NCBI RefSeq assembly: GCF_000155955.1
Contig: NZ_GG697142.2
Coordinates: 427,006-485,224, forward strand
Direction: 5' to 3'
Length of the DNA stretch: 58,219 bases
DNA from: Mitsuokella multacida DSM 20544
GTDB lineage: Bacteria; Bacillota; Negativicutes; Selenomonadales; Selenomonadaceae
The position numbers were made by a program, and so were the translations under genes. Shown one piece after another: positions 27,266 through 35,201 of this stretch; the stretch's first letter is position 1; every line of letters starts with the position of its first letter. The notes under the pieces are model-generated. The model searched no databases. It was not told the DNA's origin and saw nothing but the letters and a program-made list of their open reading frames with translations.

Positions 27266-27399
27266 TGGGGCGAAAGAACACACTGCGCCCGGAAGGCCTC
27301 TGGGCGAGGCTGCAGAACTTCATCCTGAACGCCGTATGGTCCATCGCCTGGCTCGGGCGGTGGACCATACGTCTGCTCAGGCGCCTGCTGCAGCGCTGA
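27262..27399 (+). CDS. 45-residue basic amphipathic protein between clpC and radA
   Basis: A small ORF whose ATG overlaps the clpC stop (ATGATG), preceded by GGAGG at 27256-27260. The sequence has a hydrophobic, Trp-rich middle (FILNAVWSIAWLGRW) and a basic end (TIRLLRRLLQR), as in membrane-binding peptides. Its codons contain a 15-bp-arm hairpin (27334-27370). I do not recognise it. Overlap and ribosome site support translation; conservation is untested. Confidence 0.5.
   Translation: MMGRKNTLRPEGLWARLQNFILNAVWSIAWLGRWTIRLLRRLLQR
27334..27370 (+). repeat. Long hairpin inside the 45-residue ORF
   Basis: GTATGGTCCATCGCC (27334-27348) pairs with GGCGGTGGACCATAC (27356-27370), 14 of 15 Watson-Crick plus one G-U, with a 7-nt loop. 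No T-run follows, so it is not a classical terminator. Confidence 0.7.
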
Positions 27400-27436
27400 A
27401 CTTTGTGAGATACACGAGAAGATTGGAGGATGTATC

Positions 27437-28822
27437 GTGCCAAAGAAAAAGAAAACCGTCTACGTCTGCCAGGAATGCGGCTACGACACCCCGAAGTGGA
27501 TGGGGCGCTGCCCGGGCTGCGGCGCTTGGAACACGCTCGTCGAGGAGACCGTCGCGCCGGAGCCGACGACGAGAGGAGGCGGCCTGCGCCTCGGGCTCTC
27601 CGATGCCCAGAAGCCGCAGCCAATCGCTGAGGTCAAGCTCGAGGACATGCCGCGCTTCCTGACGGGCTCTGGCGAGCTCGACCGCGTCTTGGGCGGCGGC
27701 ATCATCCCGGGCTCGATGGTCCTGATTGTCGGCGACCCGGGCGTCGGCAAGTCGAGCCTGACGCTGCGCGTCTGCGCCGACGTCGCGCGGCAGGGCAAGA
27801 AGGTCCTCTATGTGACGGGCGAGGAGAGCACGCGGCAGGTCCGCATGCGCGCCGACCGCCTGCAGGCGCTTGCCGACGACCTGCTCGTCGTCAGCGAGAC
27901 GAACCTTGAAACGATCGAGACGCATGTGGAGAACGTCAAGCCGGAGCTGCTCGTCATCGACTCCATCCAGACCATCTTCAAGCCGGATGTGCAGAGTGCG
28001 CCGGGCAGCGTCTCGCAGGTGCGCGAGTGCGCCGTCGACCTCTTGCGCATCGCCAAGACGAACGGCATCGCCGCCTTCGTCATCGGTCACGTGACGAAGG
28101 ACGGCACGCTGGCCGGCCCGCGCGTCCTCGAACACATCGTCGACACCGTGCTCTACTTCGAGGGCGAGCGCAACGCCGAGTACCGCGTCTTGCGCGCTGT
28201 CAAGAACCGCTTCGGCAGCACGAATGAGCTCGGCCTCTTCGAGATGCGCGACGTCGGCCTCGTCGACGTGCCCGACGCCTCGAAGCTCTTCCTGTCGGAC
28301 CGTGAGCAGGACACGGGCACCGTCATCATCCCGACAGTCGAGGGCACGCGGCCGCTGCTCGTCGAGCTGCAGGCGCTTGTCGCGCCGACGCCCTACGTGC
28401 CGCCGCGCCGCACGGCCGATTCCGTCGACATCAAGCGCATCCAGCTGCTCTTGGCCGTGCTCGAGAAGCGCGTCCACCTGTCGGTCGGCGCCTGCGACGT
28501 CTACGTCAAGGTGGCGGGCGGCATCCGCATCGACGAGCCGGCGGCGGACCTCGGCATCTGCGTCGCGATGGCCTCGAGCTTTGCGAACAGGCTCTTGCGC
28601 CCCAAGACCATCGTCTTCGGCGAAGTCGGACTATCGGGCGAAGTGCGCGCCGTGAGCCAGGCCGACCTGCGCATCCACGAGGCGAAGCGCCTCGGCTTCC
28701 GCCACGTCGTGCTGCCGATGAAGAACTACCGCCAGCTCAAGGGCAGCGTCGAGGGCATCACGCTCTACGGCGCCGAGACCATCGGCGACGCACTGCGCCT
28801 CGCCATGCCGCGCGAGTCGTGA
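27437..28822 (+). CDS. radA: DNA repair protein RadA (Sms)
   Basis: 461 residues from GTG 27437 with GGAGG upstream. A zinc finger (Cys11, Cys14, Cys25, Cys28), RecA-like ATPase with GDPGVGKSS, the RadA signature VKNRFGST, and a Lon-like C-terminal domain (VAGGIRIDEPAADLG). RadA helps branch migration in recombination. In many Firmicutes it follows clpC, as here. Confidence 0.97.
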   Translation: MPKKKKTVYVCQECGYDTPKWMGRCPGCGAWNTLVEETVAPEPTTRGGGLRLGLSDAQKPQPIAEVKLEDMPRFLTGSGELDRVLGGGIIPGSMVLIVGDPGVGKSSLTLRVCADVARQGKKVLYVTGEESTRQVRMRADRLQALADDLLVVSETNLETIETHVENVKPELLVIDSIQTIFKPDVQSAPGSVSQVRECAVDLLRIAKTNGIAAFVIGHVTKDGTLAGPRVLEHIVDTVLYFEGERNAEYRVLRAVKNRFGSTNELGLFEMRDVGLVDVPDASKLFLSDREQDTGTVIIPTVEGTRPLLVELQALVAPTPYVPPRRTADSVDIKRIQLLLAVLEKRVHLSVGACDVYVKVAGGIRIDEPAADLGICVAMASSFANRLLRPKTIVFGEVGLSGEVRAVSQADLRIHEAKRLGFRHVVLPMKNYRQLKGSVEGITLYGAETIGDALRLAMPRES

Positions 28823-28841
28823 GGCAGATGACTGCTGTCCG

Positions 28842-28870
28842 TTCCATCTGTCCGTTATCCGTGCTATAAT
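28842..28870 (+). promoter_or_regulatory. Predicted promoter of the carboxypeptidase gene
   Basis: TTCCAT at 28842-28847 and TATAAT at 28865-28870, 17 bp apart. Confidence 0.5.
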
Positions 28871-28939
28871 GAGACCGTAATCATCAAAGCAATCGGTAAT
28901 GAGTAATTATGGGTAATCATGGAAGGAAAGGGTGATTCT

Positions 28940-30118
28940 TTGGGAATCCTGCGGTATATCCGTAAACTGGGCCGGATGGGAGTCGGCACCATGCTGCTAG
29001 CTGTCTGCCTGTCGCTGTCGTCGATGACGTCGGTGCGAGCTGCAACAGCAGAGCCTGACATCCAGGCAGAGGCGGCCATCCTCATCGACGCCGACACGGG
29101 GCGCGTGCTCTGGTCGAAGAACGGCGAGGAGCGCCACTATCCGGCCAGCATGACGAAGATGATGACGTGCCTCTTGGGCATCCAGCTCCTGCCGCCCGAC
29201 GCGAAGATCACAATCTCGCAGGCAGCGGCCAGCACGGAGGACCTGCCGCTGCACATCGCGCGCGGCGACGTCCTGACGTCGGAGGAGCTCATGCGCGGCA
29301 TGATGATGGTCTCCGACAACGGCGCAGCCGTCGCCATAGCGGAGCACATCGACGGCAGCGCGGCCGTCTTCGCGGAGCGCATGAACGAGAAGGCACAGGA
29401 ACTCGGCATGGTGAACACGCACTTCGCCAATCCGAACGGCCTGACAGACCCCAATCACTACTCGACGCCGCACGACATGGCGCGGCTCGCGCAGTACGCG
29501 ATGAAGAACCCCGTCTTCCGGGACTTCGTGCGCCAGAAGGAGCGCCGCGTCACGTGGATCGCGCCAGCGGGCAAGACGCTCTTAGCGGAGAACACGAATG
29601 AGCTGCTCGGCCACTACGAGGGCATCACGGGCATCAAGACGGGCTGGACGAGCGCGGCGGGCGGCTGCCTCGCGGCCTCGGCCGAGCGCCAGGGCGTGCA
29701 CCTCATCGCCGTGCTGATGAAAGCGCCGAGCGAAGACGCGCGCTTCCCCGAGATGCGCGCGATCCTCGACTACGGCTTTGCGAATGTGACGCTCGCCAAG
29801 GGGCCGACGGCAAAAGAGGCCTCGCGCCACGTCTGGGTCAAGGGCGGCACGCAGGCGCGCACCGTCGTGCGCCCGGCGACCGACATCGAGTACCCACTGC
29901 TGCCGGGCGAAGAGGCGAGCCATGTCAAGGTCAACTACGACGTGCCGAAGGTCATCGATGCGCCGCTGACGGCCGGCACAAAAGTCGGCTCGGCCATCCT
30001 CACCTATGACGGCGAGGAGATTGGCCGCGTCGATATGGTGGCCGAGGCTGTGCCCGAGGGGTTCAGCATCGGCTCCTGGCTCGTCGGACTCTTCGAGGGT
30101 CCGCTTTCCTGGTTCTGA
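28940..30118 (+). CDS. D-alanyl-D-alanine carboxypeptidase (class C low-mass PBP)
   Basis: 392 residues if TTG 28940 is the start, favoured by AAAGGGTGAT just before it; ATG 28919 has no ribosome site. Signal peptide about 1-34 (SVRAA). Penicillin-binding motifs: SMTK (Ser70-Lys73), SDN (125-127) and KTG (233-235). A PBP5-type C-terminal beta domain and an amphipathic end (SIGSWLVGLFEGPLSWF) anchor it to the membrane. It trims the terminal D-Ala of peptidoglycan stem peptides. Confidence 0.95.
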   Translation: MGILRYIRKLGRMGVGTMLLAVCLSLSSMTSVRAATAEPDIQAEAAILIDADTGRVLWSKNGEERHYPASMTKMMTCLLGIQLLPPDAKITISQAAASTEDLPLHIARGDVLTSEELMRGMMMVSDNGAAVAIAEHIDGSAAVFAERMNEKAQELGMVNTHFANPNGLTDPNHYSTPHDMARLAQYAMKNPVFRDFVRQKERRVTWIAPAGKTLLAENTNELLGHYEGITGIKTGWTSAAGGCLAASAERQGVHLIAVLMKAPSEDARFPEMRAILDYGFANVTLAKGPTAKEASRHVWVKGGTQARTVVRPATDIEYPLLPGEEASHVKVNYDVPKVIDAPLTAGTKVGSAILTYDGEEIGRVDMVAEAVPEGFSIGSWLVGLFEGPLSWF

Positions 30119-30132
30119 GCAATCCTTAGAAA

Positions 30133-30162
30133 TTGACAGCGAATTTAAGGATATGGTATAAT
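30133..30162 (+). promoter_or_regulatory. Promoter of tRNA-Leu
   Basis: A consensus TTGACA at 30133-30138 and TATAAT at 30157-30162, spacing 18 bp, about 17 bp before the tRNA. Confidence 0.85.
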
Positions 30163-30179
30163 TATCTGCGTTGATTTGA

Positions 30180-30264
30180 GCGGATGTGGCGGAACTGGCA
30201 GACGCGCTGGATTTAGGATCCAGTGCCGCAAGGCGTATGGGTTCGAGCCCCTTCATCCGCACCA
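30180..30264 (+). tRNA. tRNA-Leu (anticodon UAG)
   Basis: The 85-nt class II tRNA has acceptor arms GCGGATG / CATCCGC, anticodon stem CTGGA / TCCAG with loop TTTAGGA (anticodon TAG), a long variable arm, T-arm GGGTTCGAGCCCC and an encoded CCA end at 30262-30264. Confidence 0.97.
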
Positions 30265-30274
30265 GCCAAAGACG

Positions 30275-30308
30275 ACAGGCAGCATCTTTGATGCTGCCTG
30301 TTTTTATT
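30275..30308 (+). terminator. Rho-independent terminator after tRNA-Leu
   Basis: ACAGGCAGCATC / GATGCTGCCTGT, a perfect 12-bp stem with a 3-nt loop and TTTTATTT. Confidence 0.92.
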
Positions 30309-30321
30309 TGCGGAGGTTTTC

Positions 30322-31632
30322 ATGAATATCTTTTCCCTGCTGCGGCGGCTCTCGTCGTTCCAGATCATCGTGCTGAGCTTTGCCCTGCTCATCGGCTCCG
30401 GCACGCTTCTGCTGATGACGCCATGGGCGACGCAGGACGGGCAGGGGGCCGCACTGCTGCCCGCCTGCTTCACGGCCGTCTCGGCTTCGTGCGTGACGGG
30501 CCTGACGGTCGTCGACACGGCTTCGTACTGGTCGCACTTCGGGCAGCTCGTCATCCTCATGCTCATCCAGGTCGGCGGCCTCGGCGTCGTGACGATGGCT
30601 GTCGCCATCACGGTCGGCATGGGCCAGCACGTCGGCCTCATGCAGCGCAGCACGATGCAGGACGCCATCTCAGCCCAGCAGATCGGTGGCATCGTGCGCA
30701 TGCTGCGCTTCGTCCTGAAGTTCACGGCCGGCACAGAGCTCTTGGGCGCCTGCCTGCTGCTGCCCGTCTTCGCGCGCGACTACGGCTGGCTGCAGGGCGG
30801 CTGGATGGCGGTCTTTCACTCTATCTCGGCCTTCTGCAATGCCGGCTTTGACCTCATGGGGCCGCGCGGCGGTTCGCTGATGGCCTATGCCGGCGACCCG
30901 CTCGTCAACCTGACGATCATGGGGCTCATCATGGCCGGCGGCCTTGGCTTCTTGACCTGGGCGGACCTCTCGGTCAATCGGCTGCACTGGCGCCGGCTGA
31001 CGTTCCAGACGCGCATCATCCTCATGATGACGGTCGTCCTCGTCGCCGTGCCGGCGCTCGTCTTCTTCACGCAGGAGCCGATCAGCGGCTGGCAGGCGCT
31101 CTTCCAGTCGGTCACGACGCGCACGGCAGGATTCAACACGATGGACATCGAAGATTTGAGCGAGGGGAGCCGCTGCATCATGGTCCTCTTGATGATGACG
31201 GGCGGCGCGCCGGGATCGACGGCCGGCGGCATCAAGACGACGACGGCCTTTGCGCTGCTCATGGCGATGGTCTCCGTCCTGCGCATGCGCGGCGACGTCG
31301 AGTGCCAGTCGCGCCGCATCCCGCTGGAGACAGTGCGCCAGGCGCTAGCCATCTTCGTGATGTACGCGCTCCTGTTCTTCGGCGTGAGCATCGCGATAGG
31401 TTTTGTCGACCACGCGGAGATGATCGACGCGATGGTCGAGGTCTCGTCGGCGCTCGGTACAGTCGGACTGTCAATCGGCCTGACGGAGAAGCTGTCGCCC
31501 GTCTCACAGGTGATGCTGATGCTCCTGATGTACTTCGGCCGCGTCGGCGCGCTGACGATGATCTACGCGCTGCACAAGCGCCAGAAAGCCGTGCCGTGCC
31601 GCCTGCCGGAGGGCAAGCTGACCGTCGGCTGA
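30322..31632 (+). CDS. ktrB: Potassium uptake channel subunit KtrB/TrkH
   Basis: 436 residues, with GGAGG before the start. Multi-pass membrane protein with four pore-like repeats; selectivity-filter glycines can be seen in SCVTGL, FCNAGF, TRTAGF and ALGTVGL. Length fits KtrB rather than the longer TrkH. It conducts K+ with Na+ coupling together with the cytosolic ring protein encoded 41 bp downstream. It lies behind the tRNA-Leu terminator, so its own promoter is not obvious. Confidence 0.93.
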   Translation: MNIFSLLRRLSSFQIIVLSFALLIGSGTLLLMTPWATQDGQGAALLPACFTAVSASCVTGLTVVDTASYWSHFGQLVILMLIQVGGLGVVTMAVAITVGMGQHVGLMQRSTMQDAISAQQIGGIVRMLRFVLKFTAGTELLGACLLLPVFARDYGWLQGGWMAVFHSISAFCNAGFDLMGPRGGSLMAYAGDPLVNLTIMGLIMAGGLGFLTWADLSVNRLHWRRLTFQTRIILMMTVVLVAVPALVFFTQEPISGWQALFQSVTTRTAGFNTMDIEDLSEGSRCIMVLLMMTGGAPGSTAGGIKTTTAFALLMAMVSVLRMRGDVECQSRRIPLETVRQALAIFVMYALLFFGVSIAIGFVDHAEMIDAMVEVSSALGTVGLSIGLTEKLSPVSQVMLMLLMYFGRVGALTMIYALHKRQKAVPCRLPEGKLTVG

Positions 31633-31673
31633 TGGCAGGATAATCCCTTTACTGATACAATGAGGTAACAAAG

Positions 31674-32321
31674 ATGAAATCCATATTATTGATTGGCCTC
31701 GGACGCTACGGCCGCCATGTCGCGCGCAAGCTCCACGCGATGCATCACGAGATCATGGCGGTGGACAAGAATGAGGAACTCGTCAACGAGGTGCTGCCCT
31801 ACACGAACAGCGCCCTGATCGCGGACAGCACGGACGGGCACTTCCTCGAGTCACTCGGCGTGCGCAACTTCGATGCCTGCATCGTCGCGATCGGCGACGA
31901 CTTCCAGAGCTCGCTCGAGACGACGCTGCGCCTGCGCGAGCTCGGCGCGAAGTACATCGTCGCGCGCGCCTCGAGCAGCATCCACGAGAAGTTCCTCTTG
32001 CGCAACGGCGCCGACGAGGTCGTCTACCCCGAGAAGCAGCTGGCCCTCTGGACGGCCACCCGCTGTGGCTCGGACCATCTGCTCGACTACTTCGAGCTCA
32101 GCAAGAACTACGCCATCTATGAAATCGCCATGCCAGAGGCGTGGGCAGGCCACACGGTCGGCGAGCTCGCCATCCGCCGCGTCTACCACGTCAACGTCCT
32201 CGGCGTCCGGCACGAGGGCAGCCTCGACGTGGAGATCACGCCGAAGACCGTCCTGCAGGCGGACGATTCCATCCTGCTGCTCGGCGCGCAGGAGTCCATG
32301 AATAAGCTGATGCACATCTGA
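31674..32321 (+). CDS. ktrA: KtrA-type RCK regulatory subunit
   Basis: 215 residues. N-terminal Rossmann RCK domain with GLGRYGRH at 8-15 and Asp/Lys at the end of strand 2 (VDKNEE), followed by an RCK-C domain (about 135-215; EITPKTVLQADDSILLLG). KtrA forms an octameric ring under KtrB and gates it with ATP/ADP, and often cyclic di-AMP through the RCK-C domain. It pairs with the upstream ktrB. Confidence 0.93.
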   Translation: MKSILLIGLGRYGRHVARKLHAMHHEIMAVDKNEELVNEVLPYTNSALIADSTDGHFLESLGVRNFDACIVAIGDDFQSSLETTLRLRELGAKYIVARASSSIHEKFLLRNGADEVVYPEKQLALWTATRCGSDHLLDYFELSKNYAIYEIAMPEAWAGHTVGELAIRRVYHVNVLGVRHEGSLDVEITPKTVLQADDSILLLGAQESMNKLMHI

Positions 32322-32364
32322 TGCAGGCTTGTATCGCATTGAAGAATAGAAAGGAAGAGGCAAA

Positions 32365-33570
32365 GTGGAGACAAGGCGTTTATTCGACGAAGATGTCATG
32401 CAGAAGGAATGTGAGGCAGAGGTCGTGCGCACGGAACCGTATCACGGGGGCTTCGCCGTCGTGCTCGACCAGACGGTGTTCTTCTCAGAAGGCGGCGGCC
32501 AGCTCAGCGATACGGGCACGCTGACGGCGGCGGGCAAGGTGCTCGCCGTCACGCATGTCCACGAGAAGGCGGGCGAGATCTTCCACGAGACGAAGGAGCC
32601 CTTGGAGCCTGGCACGAAGGTGCAGGCAAAGCTTGACTGGCAGGTCCGCTTCGACCACATGCAGCAGCACTGCGGCGAGCACATGCTCTCATATGCCTTC
32701 TACAAGCTCTTCGGCGCGCACAATGTGGGCTTCCACATGAGCGCGGACATGGTCGGCATCGACCTCGACAAGGAGGTCGACTGGCAGCAGGCCCTGCAGG
32801 CCGAGCGCTTCACGAACCGGCAGATTCAGGAGGACCGCCCAATCACGACGAAGCTCGTGCCGGCCGAAGAGGCGGCCAAGATGAACCTGCGCAAGTTCAA
32901 TGACAAGCTCACGGGTATCCTGCGCATCGTCTCGGTAGAGGGCAGCGACTCCTGCACCTGCTGCGGCACGCATCCGACCTCGAGCGGCATGGTCGGACTC
33001 GTCAAGATCTTCAAGGTCGAGAAGCACAAGGAGGGCTCGCGCGTCAGCTTCCTCTGTGGACGCGAGGCGCTCGAGCGCGTCGAGCAGTACATGCTCGCGG
33101 CCCTCGATGCCTCGAACCTCCTGTCCATCAAGGAGACGGAGCTGCCGGATGGCGTTGCGCGCCTGCAGCAGGAGAAGAAGGAGCTCTCTGAGCGCCTGAC
33201 GGAGTGCACGGGCAAGCTCCTCGAGTACCGCATCGCGGAGATGCAGGCGCATCCGACCGCGACAAAGGCGGGCCACAAGAAATTCGTCTTCCTCGAGCCA
33301 GACATGATGCCGAAGGAGGCCAAGGCCCTTGCCAAGCGCCTCGGCGAGATCCCGGAGTCGTTCTCGGCCATCTTCTACCGCAACGGCGAGCGCCTCAACT
33401 ACATGTTCCTCGCAACAGACGGGGCAGAGCTCAGTTGCCAGCAGGTCATCCGCACGGTCAACGAGGCCTTCGGCGGCCGCGGCGGCGGACGCCCCGAGTC
33501 GTGCCAGGGCAGCGCCGCCTGCCCCGAAGATTGGCAGGCCAAGGCAGAGGCGCTTATGTCGGTCCTTTGA
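32365..33570 (+). CDS. Alanyl-tRNA editing protein AlaX (long form)
   Basis: 401 residues from GTG 32365 behind GAGGCAAA. It matches the editing half of AlaRS without the synthetase: GGGQLSDTG, zinc ligands His98 and His102 (HMQQHCGEH) and Cys199/His203 (CCGTH). A coiled coil (ARLQQEKKELSERL) and a DHHA1 domain with GGRGGGRPESCQG follow. It hydrolyses Ser- or Gly-tRNA-Ala in trans. A shared terminator separates it from the opposing accC. Confidence 0.93.
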   Translation: METRRLFDEDVMQKECEAEVVRTEPYHGGFAVVLDQTVFFSEGGGQLSDTGTLTAAGKVLAVTHVHEKAGEIFHETKEPLEPGTKVQAKLDWQVRFDHMQQHCGEHMLSYAFYKLFGAHNVGFHMSADMVGIDLDKEVDWQQALQAERFTNRQIQEDRPITTKLVPAEEAAKMNLRKFNDKLTGILRIVSVEGSDSCTCCGTHPTSSGMVGLVKIFKVEKHKEGSRVSFLCGREALERVEQYMLAALDASNLLSIKETELPDGVARLQQEKKELSERLTECTGKLLEYRIAEMQAHPTATKAGHKKFVFLEPDMMPKEAKALAKRLGEIPESFSAIFYRNGERLNYMFLATDGAELSCQQVIRTVNEAFGGRGGGRPESCQGSAACPEDWQAKAEALMSVL

Positions 33571-33577
33571 GCCATGA

Positions 33578-33621
33578 CCCCATAAAAAAAGAGCCCCATT
33601 CGGGGCTCTCTTTTTTATGGG
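33578..33621. terminator. Bidirectional terminator between alaX and accC
   Basis: GAGCCCC-ATT-CGGGGCTC core flanked by an A-run on the left and a T-run on the right, so it can stop both convergent units. Confidence 0.93.
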
Positions 33622-33628
33622 ATATGAA

Positions 33629-34996
33629 TCAGGCAAAGTAGTTCTTGCCGTTCTCCTTCTGCGCCTCGTACGTGGCGATGCGCTTCTTGATGAACTGCGT
33701 GTCGATGTTGCCCGTGCGGAAATAGCTGTCGCTGAGGATCTTCTGGTGCAGCGAGATCGTCGTCTTGACGCCGTCGATGCGGAACTCCTTGAGGGCGCGC
33801 TGCATGATCTTGATGGCGTCGCCGCGCGTGCGGCCGTGGACGATGAGCTTCGCGATCATCGAATCGTAGTACGGCTCGATCGAGAGACCGGCCGTCACGC
33901 CCGAATCAAAGCGGACGCGCGGGCCGCTCGGTTCGTGCAGGAACGTGATCTGGCCCGGCGACGGCATGAAGTTGTTGTCCGGGTCCTCGGCGTTGATGCG
34001 GCACTCGATGGCATGGCCCTGGAAGTGGACGTCAGCCTGCGTGATGTCGAGCGGCTCGCCGGCAGCGATGCGGATCTGCGTGCGCACGATGTCGATGCCC
34101 GTGACTTCTTCCGTGACGCCGTGCTCGACCTGGATGCGCGGGTTGATCTCCATGAAGTAGAACTGGTTGTCCTTGAGGTCCAAGAGGAACTCGACCGTGC
34201 CGACGTTGGAGTAGTGGACGCTCTTGGCGGCCTTGACGGCCAGCGTGCCGACCTGCTTGCGCATCTCATGCGTCAGCGCGATCGACGGGGACTCCTCGAG
34301 GAGCTTCTGGTTGCGGCGCTGGATGGAGCACTCGCGCTCGCCGAGGTGGATGACCTCGCCGTAGTTGTCGGCGACGATCTGGACTTCGATGTGGCGCGAA
34401 CGCTCGATGTAGTGCTCGAAGTAGTAGTTCGTCTTCTTGAGGTCGACGAGTGCGTCGAGGATGTTCTTGAGGTCATCCTCGTTGTGGGCTACGTACATGC
34501 CCTTGCCGCCGCCGCCCGAGACCGGCTTGAGGATGACGGGGTAGCCGACTTCCTTGGCCATCTTGATGGCTTCTTTGTTGTTCTTGAGCGGCTCGCTGCC
34601 CTTGGCCATCGGGATGCCGGACGGCTGCATCGAGGCGCGGGCGACATCCTTGTCGCCGACGAGGCGGATCGTCTCCGGCATCGGGCCAATCCAGGTGATG
34701 CCGTGCGCGGTGACCTGCTCCGCGAAGTCCGCATCCTCCGAGAGGAAGCCGTAGCCTGGATGGATGGCATCGGCGCCCGTCTCGAGCGCTGCGCGCAGGA
34801 TCGAGTCTTTATTGAGGTAGCTGTCCGTGGCATCGGCGCTGCCGACGCAGACGGCGTGGTCGGCCAGCTGGACGTGAAGTGCATTCTCGTCTGCTTCCGA
34901 GAAGATGGCAACGGTCTCGATGTCGAGCTCTTCGCAGGCGCGGATGATGCGCACCGCAATCTCGCCGCGATTGGCGATCAGAACGCGTTTGAACAT
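33629..34996 (-). CDS. accC: Biotin carboxylase (AccC-type), orphan
   Basis: 455 residues, start behind GGAGGG on the minus strand. ATP-grasp biotin carboxylase with RVLIANRGEIAVRI at the N-terminus, the glycine loop KPVSGGGGKGM, the ERECSIQRRNQK segment and EINPRIQVEHGVTE. It carboxylates biotin on a carrier protein using ATP and bicarbonate. There is no accB or carboxyltransferase next to it. It could serve acetyl-CoA carboxylase, a split pyruvate carboxylase, or the MmdC-like carrier at 16.4 kb. A TATAAT lies at 35042-35037 on this strand. Confidence 0.95.
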   Translation of the reverse strand: MFKRVLIANRGEIAVRIIRACEELDIETVAIFSEADENALHVQLADHAVCVGSADATDSYLNKDSILRAALETGADAIHPGYGFLSEDADFAEQVTAHGITWIGPMPETIRLVGDKDVARASMQPSGIPMAKGSEPLKNNKEAIKMAKEVGYPVILKPVSGGGGKGMYVAHNEDDLKNILDALVDLKKTNYYFEHYIERSRHIEVQIVADNYGEVIHLGERECSIQRRNQKLLEESPSIALTHEMRKQVGTLAVKAAKSVHYSNVGTVEFLLDLKDNQFYFMEINPRIQVEHGVTEEVTGIDIVRTQIRIAAGEPLDITQADVHFQGHAIECRINAEDPDNNFMPSPGQITFLHEPSGPRVRFDSGVTAGLSIEPYYDSMIAKLIVHGRTRGDAIKIMQRALKEFRIDGVKTTISLHQKILSDSYFRTGNIDTQFIKKRIATYEAQKENGKNYFA

Positions 34997-35140
34997 AGGG
35001 GAATCCCTCCTGTATCACAGTATTACGATAGCAGATATTATAACCAGCTGCTAATTCTAAATCTGCCTTGATTTTATCACATGCCCCGTGGAAATGCAAT
35101 GCCTCTGGCCATCCCCTCGCGGAATCCAATGGAAACCTTA

Positions 35141-35169
35141 GTGATTTGCATGAGGATTTGCGGTATAAT
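35141..35169 (+). promoter_or_regulatory. Predicted promoter of uvrC
   Basis: GTGATT at 35141-35146 and TATAAT at 35164-35169, 17 bp apart. Confidence 0.5.
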
Positions 35170-35201
35170 GGAATGAAATTCAACAGAAAGGTCGTGAGCG
35201 A

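Noticed and set aside
25382-27283. 633-codon minus-strand frame
   Set aside because: Antisense shadow of clpC with biased composition and no ribosome site.
30186-30851. Open frame beginning MAELADALDLGSS
   Set aside because: This is the usual translation artefact of tRNA-Leu, continuing out of frame through ktrB.
33617-35071. 484-codon plus-strand frame
   Set aside because: It is the antisense shadow of accC, whose minus-strand product has all biotin carboxylase motifs.
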